DNA of 64,000 bases. It comes from an uncultured Propionibacteriaceae bacterium. Lineage in GTDB: Bacteria; Actinomycetota; Actinomycetes; Propionibacteriales; Propionibacteriaceae. Below are positions 45,976 through 54,240 of this stretch, piece by piece. The translations under genes were made by a program, and so were the position numbers. How positions within the stretch are numbered: the first letter of the stretch is position 1; each line of letters starts with the position of its first letter. The stretch lies in the NCBI GenBank assembly GCA_938046585.1, contig CALIWR010000004.1, positions 1 through 64,000 on the forward strand. Reading direction: 5' to 3'. Under the pieces are notes generated by a model. It was not told the DNA's origin and did no database searches. It saw only the letters and a list, made by a program, of their open reading frames with translations.

Positions 45976-46437
45976 TCAGTCCGCGACGTTGCCGTACCGG
46001 CCCACCCCGGGCGGGGCAGCCTCCAACCACGACAGCAAACCGGTCAATGCGTCAGGAGCCATCGCCACCTCGACCGTGTTGCGGTCGGTACGGCGCTGTT
46101 CCAGCTCGGCGACCCGCTGTCCGTCGTACAACACGACCGCCTCGACCGCGCTCGGGGCACGCTGCCCCACGACCACGGTCCGGGCCCGTTCCCACTTCAG
46201 TCGGGGGACCAAGGTGAGGCCGAACAGCCGATACCACTCCAGCCACTCCCCCGAATAGCGAGCGACGCCAAGCACCCAACCGGAGCCTGGCGTCGTGGTG
46301 GACAGTCGCACCGAACAGTCGAAGATCGCCCCACGGCGCGCAATCAGCCGCCGGCGCAGCATCAGCCAGGCGAAGACCAGCACCGCCAGCGCGGCGCCGC
46401 TCAGCAGCAGGTCCTCCACCGCGGCGACCCAGGTCAT
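45976..46437 (-). CDS. DUF2550 family membrane protein
   Basis: The 153-residue protein has one N-terminal membrane helix (about residues 8-27) and a cytoplasmic beta-rich domain (WVLGVARYSGEWLEWYRLFGL). This is the actinobacterial DUF2550 family, usually beside atpC. Its function is unknown. ATG 46437 sits six bases after TAAGGT with no Shine-Dalgarno sequence, so it has its own leaderless promoter in addition to possible read-through from atpC. Confidence 0.85.
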   Translation of the reverse strand: MTWVAAVEDLLLSGAALAVLVFAWLMLRRRLIARRGAIFDCSVRLSTTTPGSGWVLGVARYSGEWLEWYRLFGLTLVPRLKWERARTVVVGQRAPSAVEAVVLYDGQRVAELEQRRTDRNTVEVAMAPDALTGLLSWLEAAPPGVGRYGNVAD

Positions 46438-46449
46438 GGCAGCACCTTA
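46438..46449 (-). promoter_or_regulatory. Leaderless-type promoter of DUF2550 gene
   Basis: Minus-strand TAAGGT (46449-46444), six bases, ATG 46437. No ribosome binding site. Lies in the 99-bp gap after atpC. Confidence 0.55.
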
Positions 46450-46536
46450 CTGGAGCCCCCGCTACGCGCTATACCACACCGGCGTGGCATTTCCCGTGGC
46501 GCCTCCTCAGGCTCGTCCGGCACCAGCCCGTACTTT

Positions 46537-46944
46537 TCAGTGCTGAGCGGCCTTGCGAGCGGCCTTGACCTGAGCGCTGGCGCGACTGAAGTGCCGCATG
46601 GTCTCATCATCGTTGGCTCCGGCATCCAACCGCTTCTCAGCCTCGCGCAGTTCCGCCTCCGCCTCCGTCAACGAGATCTCGTGGGCCAACTGGGCGAACG
46701 GGCTGATCAGGGCGGTCCGGCTACGGGTGACCGAGACAAAACCCCCATCAATGGCGATCACCTCACGGCGCCCGTCATCGGTGGTCACTTCAGCCGCACA
46801 GGGTACGAGGGGCGCGATCAGCGGTTCATGCCCGGCAAGGATGCCAATGTCGCCTTCGACAGTTCGGGCGACCAGGGCGATCGCGTCGCCCTCCCACACC
46901 CGGCGGTTCGCGGCGACCACCTCCACCCAGAAGGTGTCAGCCAT
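46537..46944 (-). CDS. atpC: ATP synthase F1 epsilon subunit
   Basis: The subunit couples the F1 rotor and inhibits ATP hydrolysis. The 135-residue protein has the beta-sandwich domain (VVAANRRVWEGDAIALVARTVEG then DIGILAGHEPLIAPL) and a C-terminal helical hairpin (TEAEAELREAEKRLDAGAND). ATG 46944 is 4 bp downstream of the atpD stop. It is the last atp gene. The longer frame that runs back into atpD is rejected. Confidence 0.94.
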   Translation of the reverse strand: MADTFWVEVVAANRRVWEGDAIALVARTVEGDIGILAGHEPLIAPLVPCAAEVTTDDGRREVIAIDGGFVSVTRSRTALISPFAQLAHEISLTEAEAELREAEKRLDAGANDDETMRHFSRASAQVKAARKAAQH

Positions 46945-46948
46945 GGTC

Positions 46949-48403
46949 TCAGGCGCCTTCCTTCTGCAGTTTGTCCCACTTGCGGTAGACGTCGTCCAGG
47001 CCGCCGACATTGAAGAAGGCCTGCTCAGCGATGTGGTCGACCTCGCCGGAGCAGATCTTCTGGAAGCTCTCGATGGTCTGTGCCAGCGGCACCGTCGAGC
47101 CCGGGACCTGAGTGAACTTCTCCGCCATGTACGTGTTCTGGCTGAGGAACTGCTGGATTCGACGGGCCCGGTTGACGACGATCTTGTCCTCCTCGGAGAG
47201 CTCGTCGACACCCAGGATCGCGATGATGTCCTGCAGTTCCTTGTTGCGCTGCAGGATCTGCTTGACCTGGACCGCCGTGTCGTAATGGTCCTGCCCGACG
47301 TATTGGGGGTCCAGGATCCGCGAAGTCGAGGTAAGCGGGTCGACCGCCGGGTACAGGCCCCGCGAGGCGATCTCGCGCGACAACTCGGTCGTCGCATCCA
47401 GGTGGGCGAAGGTCGTCGCTGGGGCTGGGTCGGTGTAGTCGTCAGCGGGAACGTAGATCGCCTGCATCGAGGTGATCGAATGGCCTCGGGTCGACGTGAT
47501 CCGTTCCTGCAGCTGGCCCATCTCGTCGGCCAGATTCGGCTGGTAACCCACCGCCGACGGCATCCGACCTAGCAGCGTCGAGACCTCGGAGCCGGCCTGG
47601 GTGAACCGGAAAATGTTGTCGATAAACAGCAGCACGTCCTGGTTCTCGACGTCACGGAAGTACTCGGCCATGGTCAGCGCGGTCAGCGCCACCCGCAACC
47701 GGGTGCCGGGCGGCTCGTCCATCTGCCCGAATACCAGGGCGGTGTCCTTCATCACCCCGGCCTCGATCATCTCGTGGATCAGGTCGTTACCCTCGCGGGT
47801 CCGCTCCCCCACCCCGGCGAAGACCGAGGTACCGCCGAAGTTGTGGGCGATCCGGTAGATCATCTCCTGGATCAGCACGGTCTTGCCGACGCCGGCGCCA
47901 CCGAACAGGCCAATCTTGCCGCCCTGCACGTACGGGGTCAGTAGGTCCAGCACCTTGATGCCGGTCTCCAACATCTCGGTCTTGGACTCCAGGGCATCGA
48001 ACTTCGGAGCCTCGCGGTGGATCGGCCAGCGCTCGGTGATCTCGAAACCGGATGGATCCTCATTCAGGCATTCGCCGGTAACATTCCAGACCCGACCCTT
48101 GGTGACCACGCCGACCGGGACCGAGATCGGAGCACCGGTGTCGACCACCGGGGCGCCACGGCGCATACCGTCGGTCGGTTTCAACGAGATCGCTCGCACG
48201 ATGTTGTCACCCACGTGGAGGGCAACCTCCAAGGTCATCTGGCGGGTGGAATCACCGGTGTCGATCTCGACCAGCAGCGCATTGTAGATGTCAGGCATCT
48301 CATCAGGGGCGAACTCGATGTCGACGACGGGGCCGATCACACGGGCGACCCGCCCGACACCGGGCGTGCCGGCGTAGGTCGCTGCAGCGGTCTGGGTGGT
48401 CAT
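46949..48403 (-). CDS. atpD: ATP synthase F1 beta subunit
   Basis: Catalytic subunit that makes ATP at three sites. The 484-residue protein has Walker A GGAGVGKTV, Walker B DVLLFIDNIFRF, the DELSEED region (here LGVDELSEED) and the catalytic Glu segment AGVGERTREGNDL. ATG 48403 has GAGGAG ten bases upstream; the GTG at 48412 would overlap atpG and is disfavoured. Confidence 0.97.
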   Translation of the reverse strand: MTTQTAAATYAGTPGVGRVARVIGPVVDIEFAPDEMPDIYNALLVEIDTGDSTRQMTLEVALHVGDNIVRAISLKPTDGMRRGAPVVDTGAPISVPVGVVTKGRVWNVTGECLNEDPSGFEITERWPIHREAPKFDALESKTEMLETGIKVLDLLTPYVQGGKIGLFGGAGVGKTVLIQEMIYRIAHNFGGTSVFAGVGERTREGNDLIHEMIEAGVMKDTALVFGQMDEPPGTRLRVALTALTMAEYFRDVENQDVLLFIDNIFRFTQAGSEVSTLLGRMPSAVGYQPNLADEMGQLQERITSTRGHSITSMQAIYVPADDYTDPAPATTFAHLDATTELSREIASRGLYPAVDPLTSTSRILDPQYVGQDHYDTAVQVKQILQRNKELQDIIAILGVDELSEEDKIVVNRARRIQQFLSQNTYMAEKFTQVPGSTVPLAQTIESFQKICSGEVDHIAEQAFFNVGGLDDVYRKWDKLQKEGA

Positions 48404-48408
48404 GGGCT

Positions 48409-49320
48409 TCACTCCTCGTCCTCGCCCTCGGCCAGCGCGGAGGCGCCGCCGACGATCTCGGTGATCTCCTGGGTGATCTGGGCCTGCCGGGCCTGGTTCG
48501 CGTCACGGGTCAACTGCTCGATCAGGGCCTCGGCGTTGTCGGTGGCCGACTTCATCGCCTTCTGCTTGCTGGCCAGCTCGGAGGCGGCCGCCTGCATCAG
48601 GTAGAAGTGGATCCGGTTGCGCACGTACAGCGGCAGCAGTGCATCGAGCACTGTCTCCGGGTCGGGCTCGAAGGCGTACAGCGGGCTCATCCCTGCTGGC
48701 CTGCGCCGCTCGGTGCTGCCGCGGACCACGCGCAGCGGCAACACTCGCCGGACCCGGGGTTCCTGGGTCAGCATCGACTCGAAGCGGGTGTATACCACGT
48801 GAATCTCGTCCACCCCGCCTTCCTCCGTCGGCTGCAGGAAGACCCGGATCAGTTCGTCGGCGACCTCGTCGGACTGACGGTGAGAGGGCTTGTCGGAGAA
48901 ACCCGACCAGGATCCCGCCACCGGCCGGCCGCGGAACTCGTAGAAGCCGATGCCCTTACGTCCGGTGAGGTAGACCAGCACCTCCTTGTCTTCGTCGCGC
49001 AGGGTCTGCACCAGTCGGTCGCCGAGCTTGATCGCGTTCGCCGGGTAGGCGCCGGCCAGGCCCCGGTCGGAAGTCACGATCAGGACCGCCGCCCGCCTCG
49101 GGTTTGGCTGCTCGCGGGTCAGCGGGTGGTCATAGCCTGCGTGCGAGGCCACCGCCGCCACGGCCCGATTCAGTTCCTGGGTGTACGGCAGCGACTCCTG
49201 GGCGGCCTGCTGGGCCCGGACGATCCGGGAGGCAGCGATCAGCTCCATCGCTCGGGTGATCTTCTTTGTGGTCTGCACCGAGCGGCGGCGCTGACGCAAC
49301 TCACGGAGACTGGCAGGCAT
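48409..49320 (-). CDS. atpG: ATP synthase F1 gamma subunit
   Basis: The central rotor shaft. The 303-residue protein has the N-terminal MPASLRELRQRRRSVQTTKKITRAMELIAASRI helix and the C-terminal RNRIHFYLMQAAASELASKQ, with IVTSDRGLAGAYPANAIK in the middle. The insertion of about 15 residues near residues 160-170 (VRRVLPLRVVRG) is common in actinobacteria. It lies between atpA (3-bp gap) and atpD. Confidence 0.96.
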   Translation of the reverse strand: MPASLRELRQRRRSVQTTKKITRAMELIAASRIVRAQQAAQESLPYTQELNRAVAAVASHAGYDHPLTREQPNPRRAAVLIVTSDRGLAGAYPANAIKLGDRLVQTLRDEDKEVLVYLTGRKGIGFYEFRGRPVAGSWSGFSDKPSHRQSDEVADELIRVFLQPTEEGGVDEIHVVYTRFESMLTQEPRVRRVLPLRVVRGSTERRRPAGMSPLYAFEPDPETVLDALLPLYVRNRIHFYLMQAAASELASKQKAMKSATDNAEALIEQLTRDANQARQAQITQEITEIVGGASALAEGEDEE

Positions 49321-49323
49321 CGG

Positions 49324-50964
49324 TCAGTGGGCCTTCCCGCCGGCCTGGATCTCCTCCTGGTGGATGTCCTCCTTAGCGAGCCGTCCACCTTCCTCGTATT
49401 CAGGCAGCGGCTTACCCTCGGAGGTTCGGAACAGTTGCTTGAAATCCTCGATCCCAGCGCGGGCCGCGGCCTGGGTGTCGTCGTCAAAGAGCAAGGTTTC
49501 CCTAATGGTCTGCAGCACCGAGGTGTTGGCCCGCAGATACCCCAACAGTTCCTGCTCAAAGCGCAACACGTCACTCACCGGGACCTCGTCCAGCATGCCG
49601 TTCAGACCAGCCCACACCGAGATCACCTGATCTTCCACCGGGTACGGGGAGTACTGCGGCTGGCGCAGCAGCTCGACCAGGCGAGAACCCCGGTCCAGCT
49701 GGCGCCTGGAGGTCGTATCCAGGTCTGAGGCGAACATCGCAAAAGCTTGCATGTCGCGGTACTGGGCCAGGCTGATCTTCAAAGTTCCAGCGACTGACTT
49801 CATGGCCTTCACCTGGGCTGCACCACCGACCCGGGAGACCGAGATACCGACGTCGATAGCGGGACGCTGGTTCGCGTTGAACAGGTCAGACTGCAAGAAG
49901 ATCTGCCCGTCGGTGATCGAGATCACGTTGGTCGGGATGTAGGCCGAGACGTCGTTGGCCTTGGTCTCGATGATCGGCAGGCCGGTCATCGAGCCGCCGC
50001 CGAGTTCGTCTGAGAGCTTGGCGCACCGTTCCAGCAGCCGCGAGTGGAGGTAGAAGACATCCCCGGGGTAGGCCTCCCGGCCCGGAGGACGGCGCAACAG
50101 CAGAGACATCGCCCGGTACGCCTCGGCCTGCTTGGTGAGGTCGTCGAAGACGATCAGCACGTGCCGGCCCTCGTACATCCAATGCTGGCCGATCGCCGAG
50201 CCGGTGTACGGGGCGATGTACTTGAAGCCGGCCGGGTCGGAGGCCGGCGCGTGCACGATCGTGGTGTAGTCCAGCGCCCCGGCTTTCTCCAGGGCTCCGC
50301 GAACCTCAGCGATGGTCGAGCCTTTCTGCCCGACTGCGACGTAGATGCACCGCACCTGCTTGGCGGGGTCCCCGGACTCCCAGTTGCCACGCTGATTGAT
50401 GATGGTGTCGATCGCGATCGCGGTCTTACCGGTCTTGCGATCGCCGATGATCAGCTGTCGTTGACCGCGCCCGATCGGGATCATGGCATCAATGGCCTTG
50501 AGCCCGGTCTGCAGTGGTTCGTTCACGCTCTGGCGGTCCATCACACCGGCCGCCTGCAGCTCCAGGGCCCGCCGGTCACCGAGCGGGGTGATCTCACCGA
50601 GCCCGTCGATGGGGGTCCCCATCGCATCCACCACGCGGCCGAGGTAGCCGTCACCGACCCGGACCGACAGGATCTCCCCGGTCCGCCGGACCGTCGAACC
50701 TTCTTCAATGCCCTCTGAACTCCCCAGGACCACCACGCCGATCTCGCGGACGTCCAGGTTGAGCGCGATCCCGCGGACCCCGTTCTCAAATTCCAGCAGT
50801 TCATTGGCCATGGCTGAGGGCAGGCCTTCAACCCGCGCGATCCCGTCGCCCGAGGTGACCACGGTGCCGACCTCCTCGCGCGCCGCGGTCGCAGGCGAGT
50901 ATTCCTGGACGTACGACTCCAGTGCGGCCCGGATCTCCTCCGGGCTGATGGTCAATTCCGCCAT
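49324..50964 (-). CDS. atpA: ATP synthase F1 alpha subunit
   Basis: Regulatory nucleotide-binding subunit. The 546-residue protein has Walker A GDRKTGKTAIAIDTI, Walker B VLIVFDDLTK and the Arg finger region SVSRVGG. A C-terminal extension of about 35 residues with polar sequence (EGKPLPEYEEGGRLAKEDI) is typical of actinobacterial alpha subunits and is known to affect ATP hydrolysis in mycobacteria. Good RBS before ATG. Confidence 0.97.
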   Translation of the reverse strand: MAELTISPEEIRAALESYVQEYSPATAAREEVGTVVTSGDGIARVEGLPSAMANELLEFENGVRGIALNLDVREIGVVVLGSSEGIEEGSTVRRTGEILSVRVGDGYLGRVVDAMGTPIDGLGEITPLGDRRALELQAAGVMDRQSVNEPLQTGLKAIDAMIPIGRGQRQLIIGDRKTGKTAIAIDTIINQRGNWESGDPAKQVRCIYVAVGQKGSTIAEVRGALEKAGALDYTTIVHAPASDPAGFKYIAPYTGSAIGQHWMYEGRHVLIVFDDLTKQAEAYRAMSLLLRRPPGREAYPGDVFYLHSRLLERCAKLSDELGGGSMTGLPIIETKANDVSAYIPTNVISITDGQIFLQSDLFNANQRPAIDVGISVSRVGGAAQVKAMKSVAGTLKISLAQYRDMQAFAMFASDLDTTSRRQLDRGSRLVELLRQPQYSPYPVEDQVISVWAGLNGMLDEVPVSDVLRFEQELLGYLRANTSVLQTIRETLLFDDDTQAAARAGIEDFKQLFRTSEGKPLPEYEEGGRLAKEDIHQEEIQAGGKAH

Positions 50965-50998
50965 CGGATGCCTTCCTTCGGTCTGGTTCGGCTGGTGG

Positions 50999-51811
50999 TC
51001 AGGGATGGGCGGTAAGCCGCCGGGTGGCGTTATGGAGCCGAGACGCGATGCTGCCGTCGATCAGCTGATCGCCCATGTCGACCCGGACCCCGCCGATTAG
51101 GTTCGGGTCGACGGTGACCAGCAGAGTCACCGGCCGCCCGGCCTGCTGGATCAATGCCGCCTGCAGCCGCGCCTGCTGCTGCGCGGTCAGCGGCCGCGCC
51201 ACCCGCACGGTCGCGATCGTCCGGCGCCGCAGGGCGGCGCAGATCCCGAGATAGTGCTCCACCGTGAGATCGAAGGTGCGATGACTCGCCGCCACCGCGC
51301 GCTCGGCTAAGGCGATGGTCTCAGCCGGCACCTTGCCTTGCAGCAGCGAGCGCACCAGGGCCTGGCGCCGCGGCAGCGGTACGACGCGGTCACCGAGCGC
51401 CGCACGCAGGGCCCGGTTGCCCTCAACGATCCGTCCAACCCGGAACAGAGTCGTCTCCACTTCGTCTAACCGGCCGGCCCGCTCGGCGGTCAGCAACACC
51501 GCGCGGACCCCCTGCCGGTCGATCGCCTCGACCAGGCCGCGGCCGCTGGGCCAGGGCTGGGCGACGCAGTGGGAGGCCACCGTCTGCGCCGCCGGGTCGA
51601 CCTTGCCCTGCAGCAGCCGGACGATGATCTGCTGCCGGGCCGTCACCGACAGGGTCGGGTCGGTCAGGGTCCGGCGCAGCTGCGTCGAATCGGCGATCAG
51701 GTCCGCGATCGCGAACAGATCACCGGCGGTCTGTGGCGACAGCGGTCCAACCGCCGACAGGGCCTCGTCGGTGGCGTTCAGCCGGTTCTCGGTGTTCGCA
51801 CTCACGGTCAT
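50999..51811 (-). CDS. atpH: ATP synthase delta subunit
   Basis: The stator subunit that joins F1 to the b subunits. The 270-residue protein is the long actinobacterial form, with N-terminal extension, helical bundle (TDPTLSVTARQQIIVRLLQGKVD) and C-terminal VDPNLIGGVRVDMGDQLIDGSI. It is not fused to a b subunit as in mycobacteria. ATG 51811 is chosen, since the in-frame extension runs into atpF. Confidence 0.94.
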   Translation of the reverse strand: MTVSANTENRLNATDEALSAVGPLSPQTAGDLFAIADLIADSTQLRRTLTDPTLSVTARQQIIVRLLQGKVDPAAQTVASHCVAQPWPSGRGLVEAIDRQGVRAVLLTAERAGRLDEVETTLFRVGRIVEGNRALRAALGDRVVPLPRRQALVRSLLQGKVPAETIALAERAVAASHRTFDLTVEHYLGICAALRRRTIATVRVARPLTAQQQARLQAALIQQAGRPVTLLVTVDPNLIGGVRVDMGDQLIDGSIASRLHNATRRLTAHP

Positions 51812-51821
51812 CGGGGCGTCC

Positions 51822-52364
51822 TCAGGCCTGCTGGAGCTGGTTCTGGTTTTCGAGGTCGGCGATGAACCGGTCCACGGTCCGCTGGGCCCGGGCATCGTCG
51901 GTCAGTACCTCGCCGACGATCTTGCCGGCCAGCTGGGTGGCCAGGCCACCGATCTCTTGGCGGAGTTCCTCCTGGGCCTGTGCCCGCTCGGCGGCGATCT
52001 GGGCTCGGGCGGCGGCCAGGATTCGATTTGCCTCGGCATTAGCCTGTTCGCGCATCTCGGCCAGCACCTGAGCCCCGGCGTTCTTGGCGTCTTCGCGGAT
52101 CTTGGCAGCCTCGCCGCGGGCGTCAGCCAGCTGCGTTTGGTACTGCTGCCGGACGGCGTTCGCCTCGGCCTGGGCCCGTTCGGCGCGCTCGATGCCACCG
52201 CGGATTTGGTCGGCTCGTTCTGCGTAGGTGGCCTCGAACATCGGGACCACTTTCTTGGCGATCACGAAAGTGATGATCAACGCCAAGACGATACCGATGA
52301 CGAACTCCGAGGGGTGCTCAGGCAGCAACGGCCCCAACGGGCCGGTGCCTTCCAGGGGAAGCAC
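51822..52364 (-). CDS. atpF: ATP synthase F0 b subunit
   Basis: The stator stalk. The 180-residue protein has one membrane helix (about residues 20-42) and a long charged coiled coil with AERADQIRGGIERAERAQAE. Only one b gene is seen in the operon, so a homodimer is expected. Gap to atpE 8 bp. Confidence 0.94.
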   Translation of the reverse strand: MLPLEGTGPLGPLLPEHPSEFVIGIVLALIITFVIAKKVVPMFEATYAERADQIRGGIERAERAQAEANAVRQQYQTQLADARGEAAKIREDAKNAGAQVLAEMREQANAEANRILAAARAQIAAERAQAQEELRQEIGGLATQLAGKIVGEVLTDDARAQRTVDRFIADLENQNQLQQA

Positions 52365-52372
52365 TCTCGGCC

Positions 52373-52609
52373 TCAGTGGGTGAGCTCGCCGGTCAGCACG
52401 AAGGCCAGGGCGATCCCGATAATGGCGAGGGCCTCGACCACGGCAAAGCCGATCCAGGCGGTCCCCATCATGGCGCTGCGGGCCTCAGGCTGACGGGCGG
52501 TTCCGTTGATCACCGACGAGAAGATCCAGGCCACGCCGAGGCCCGGAGCCAGGGTCGCGATGCCGTACCCGATCATGTTGATCGAGCCGCTGATCTCGAG
52601 AAGGTTCAT
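52373..52609 (-). CDS. atpE: ATP synthase F0 c subunit
   Basis: The rotor ring proteolipid. The 78-residue hairpin has two membrane helices joined by the RQPEAR polar loop and the proton-carrying Glu59 in FAVVEALAIIGIALAF. The residues around Glu59 do not show the Na-binding set, so proton coupling is inferred. Confidence 0.95.
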   Translation of the reverse strand: MNLLEISGSINMIGYGIATLAPGLGVAWIFSSVINGTARQPEARSAMMGTAWIGFAVVEALAIIGIALAFVLTGELTH

Positions 52610-52646
52610 TGCGTTTCCTTTCGGCAGGTATGGGGCCGGCGAGGTC

Positions 52647-53492
52647 TTAGTGCTCCTCGGCGATCGCCGACGAGACGTACTGGGCAGACAGAACGGTGAA
52701 GATGTACGCCTGCAGGGCTCCTACCAGGAGCTCTAAGGCGAAGATGGCGAAACTGAACAGCAGGGCCACTACCCCGGCCACGTGATTGAGTAGCGGCCGG
52801 GAGTACAACAGCAGATATTCCCCGCCGACCACGAAGACGATAATCACCAGATGCCCGGCGAAGAGGTTGGCGAACAGACGTAGGGCCAGCGTGACTGGGC
52901 GGGTGATGACGTTGGACAGGAACTCGAGCGGCATGATCAGCACCAGCAGCGGCCACGGCACCCCGGCCGGGATCAGGATGTGCCTGAAGTACCCGACAAA
53001 GCCGTGCTTAACGATCCCGGCACCGTTGTAGACCAGCCAGGACAACAGCGCTAACGCATACGGGAAACCGACCTTGCTGAAGGTCGGGAACATGAAGACG
53101 AAAGTCTGGCCGAACAAGTTGTTGACCAGGATGAAGCTGAAGATCGCGACCAGGTACGGCAGGAACCTGCGGTACTCGGGGCCCAGGATGTCGCGAGCGA
53201 TCGAATTGCGCAGCATGTCGTACAGGTACTCGCCGACGAACTGACGCTTAGTTGGCACCACCTGCTGGCGGCGGGCCATCCAGACCCAAAAGCCGATCAC
53301 CAGGGCAGCTGCGATGACTGCCTGGACGATGTGGTTGGTGAGCCAGATGTCGGACCAGGTGTAGTGCGCCGTGTCCCCCTGAAGCCAGGCCTGGCTCGGC
53401 AGGATTGGTCGGCTCTTAAAACTCCCGGTGCCGAAGGTAGGCGGCTGGTGGTCACCCTCCAGCGGGAGGAAAGGGATCGTCAGCACCGTCAC
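52647..53492 (-). CDS. atpB: ATP synthase F0 a subunit
   Basis: The stator channel subunit. The 281-residue protein has five or six membrane helices and the essential Arg205 in RPVTLALRLFANLFAGHLVI. The N-terminus lies outside the membrane with GDTAHYTWSDIW. It overlaps the atpZ-like gene by 4 bp. Confidence 0.96.
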   Translation of the reverse strand: MTVLTIPFLPLEGDHQPPTFGTGSFKSRPILPSQAWLQGDTAHYTWSDIWLTNHIVQAVIAAALVIGFWVWMARRQQVVPTKRQFVGEYLYDMLRNSIARDILGPEYRRFLPYLVAIFSFILVNNLFGQTFVFMFPTFSKVGFPYALALLSWLVYNGAGIVKHGFVGYFRHILIPAGVPWPLLVLIMPLEFLSNVITRPVTLALRLFANLFAGHLVIIVFVVGGEYLLLYSRPLLNHVAGVVALLFSFAIFALELLVGALQAYIFTVLSAQYVSSAIAEEH

Positions 53493-53722
53493 GACCGTTG
53501 TCCCTTCGTCTGCTCACGGGTGGCCGAGGTCTCGCGGCCGTACCGTCTCACCACCAGATACGTTCCGAGCGCTAGACCTACGATGATCCCGAGCGGCGTG
53601 AGCAACCGAGTGTCGAAGACCCGGTCGCCGAGCCACCCCAGACCGCCGTAGCAGAGCAGCCCGGCAAGGAGATAACTGAGCGCCGCATACGCCTGACCTG
53701 GGTCCGTGTCGCGGTCACTCAT
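53489..53722 (-). CDS. atpZ: AtpZ/AtpI-like small membrane protein at the head of the atp operon
   Basis: The 77-residue protein has two membrane helices (about 12-30 and 42-59) separated by GWLGDRVFDTRLLTP, the pattern of AtpZ/DUF subunits (F0F1-ATPase, gene 1 type). It is thought to help in F0 assembly or Mg import. It is first in the group atpZ-B-E-F-H-A-G-D-C. A TAGGCT motif lies 9 bases before ATG. A second, larger AtpI protein is encoded 81 bp upstream. Confidence 0.8.
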   Translation of the reverse strand: MSDRDTDPGQAYAALSYLLAGLLCYGGLGWLGDRVFDTRLLTPLGIIVGLALGTYLVVRRYGRETSATREQTKGQRS

Positions 53723-53731
53723 ACCAGCGGC

Positions 53732-53737
53732 AGCCTA
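53732..53737 (-). promoter_or_regulatory. Likely -10 element of the atp operon
   Basis: Minus-strand TAGGCT (53737-53732) ends 9 bases before the atpZ ATG at 53722, allowing a very short or absent leader. A clear -35 was not seen. The gap 53723-53802 separates this operon from the atpI gene above. Confidence 0.45.
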
Positions 53738-53802
53738 GCAGTCGTGACCCCCGCCGTGGTGAATCGGGGTGCTTGCGCTGACCAGCCACCGGGCCTGGCG
53801 GT

Positions 53803-54240
53803 TCAGCGCTGGTGAGGGGGTCGGTAGTCGGAGTCGAAAACCGGAATCCGCATCCGGGCGAAGACCACCACCTCGGCCACCAGCCAGGTGACCGTACAGA
53901 CCAGAATGCCGGCCGCTAACCACCCGGTCCGCAGCCCCGGCAGCAGGTTGTTCAGGTAGGCTGCCAAGACCATCCCGAGCAGTGCCGCACGAATCGCGTA
54001 CGAGGCCAATGAGGCCACCAGCACCTGCCGGGGATCCCGGTCAGCCACCACGATCTGGACCGCCATTCCCAGCCCCGAGAAGATCAGCACCATCCCTGCT
54101 CCGAGTAGACCCGACACCCCGCCCGCGGTCCCAGCCCAGGCCAGTCCCAACCCGATCACCGGCAGGGCTCCAAGATGCCAGCCCAGCACGCCGGCGCGCA
54201 GTAACCGCAGGGCCCGGTTCACGTTCGGGCTGTGACTCAT
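53803..54240 (-). CDS. atpI: AtpI-like ATP synthase-associated membrane protein
   Basis: The 145-residue protein has four membrane helices (about 15-40, 42-63, 77-100, 107-126). The conserved AVQIVVADRDPRQVLVASLASYAIR and GWLAAGILVCTVTWLVAEVVVFARM match actinobacterial ATP synthase protein I. AtpI proteins assist c-ring assembly. Its start overlaps the WecA-like gene by 4 bp, so it belongs to the rpmE-prfA-prmC-TsaC-wecA-atpI transcription unit rather than only the atp genes. Confidence 0.82.
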   Translation of the reverse strand: MSHSPNVNRALRLLRAGVLGWHLGALPVIGLGLAWAGTAGGVSGLLGAGMVLIFSGLGMAVQIVVADRDPRQVLVASLASYAIRAALLGMVLAAYLNNLLPGLRTGWLAAGILVCTVTWLVAEVVVFARMRIPVFDSDYRPPHQR

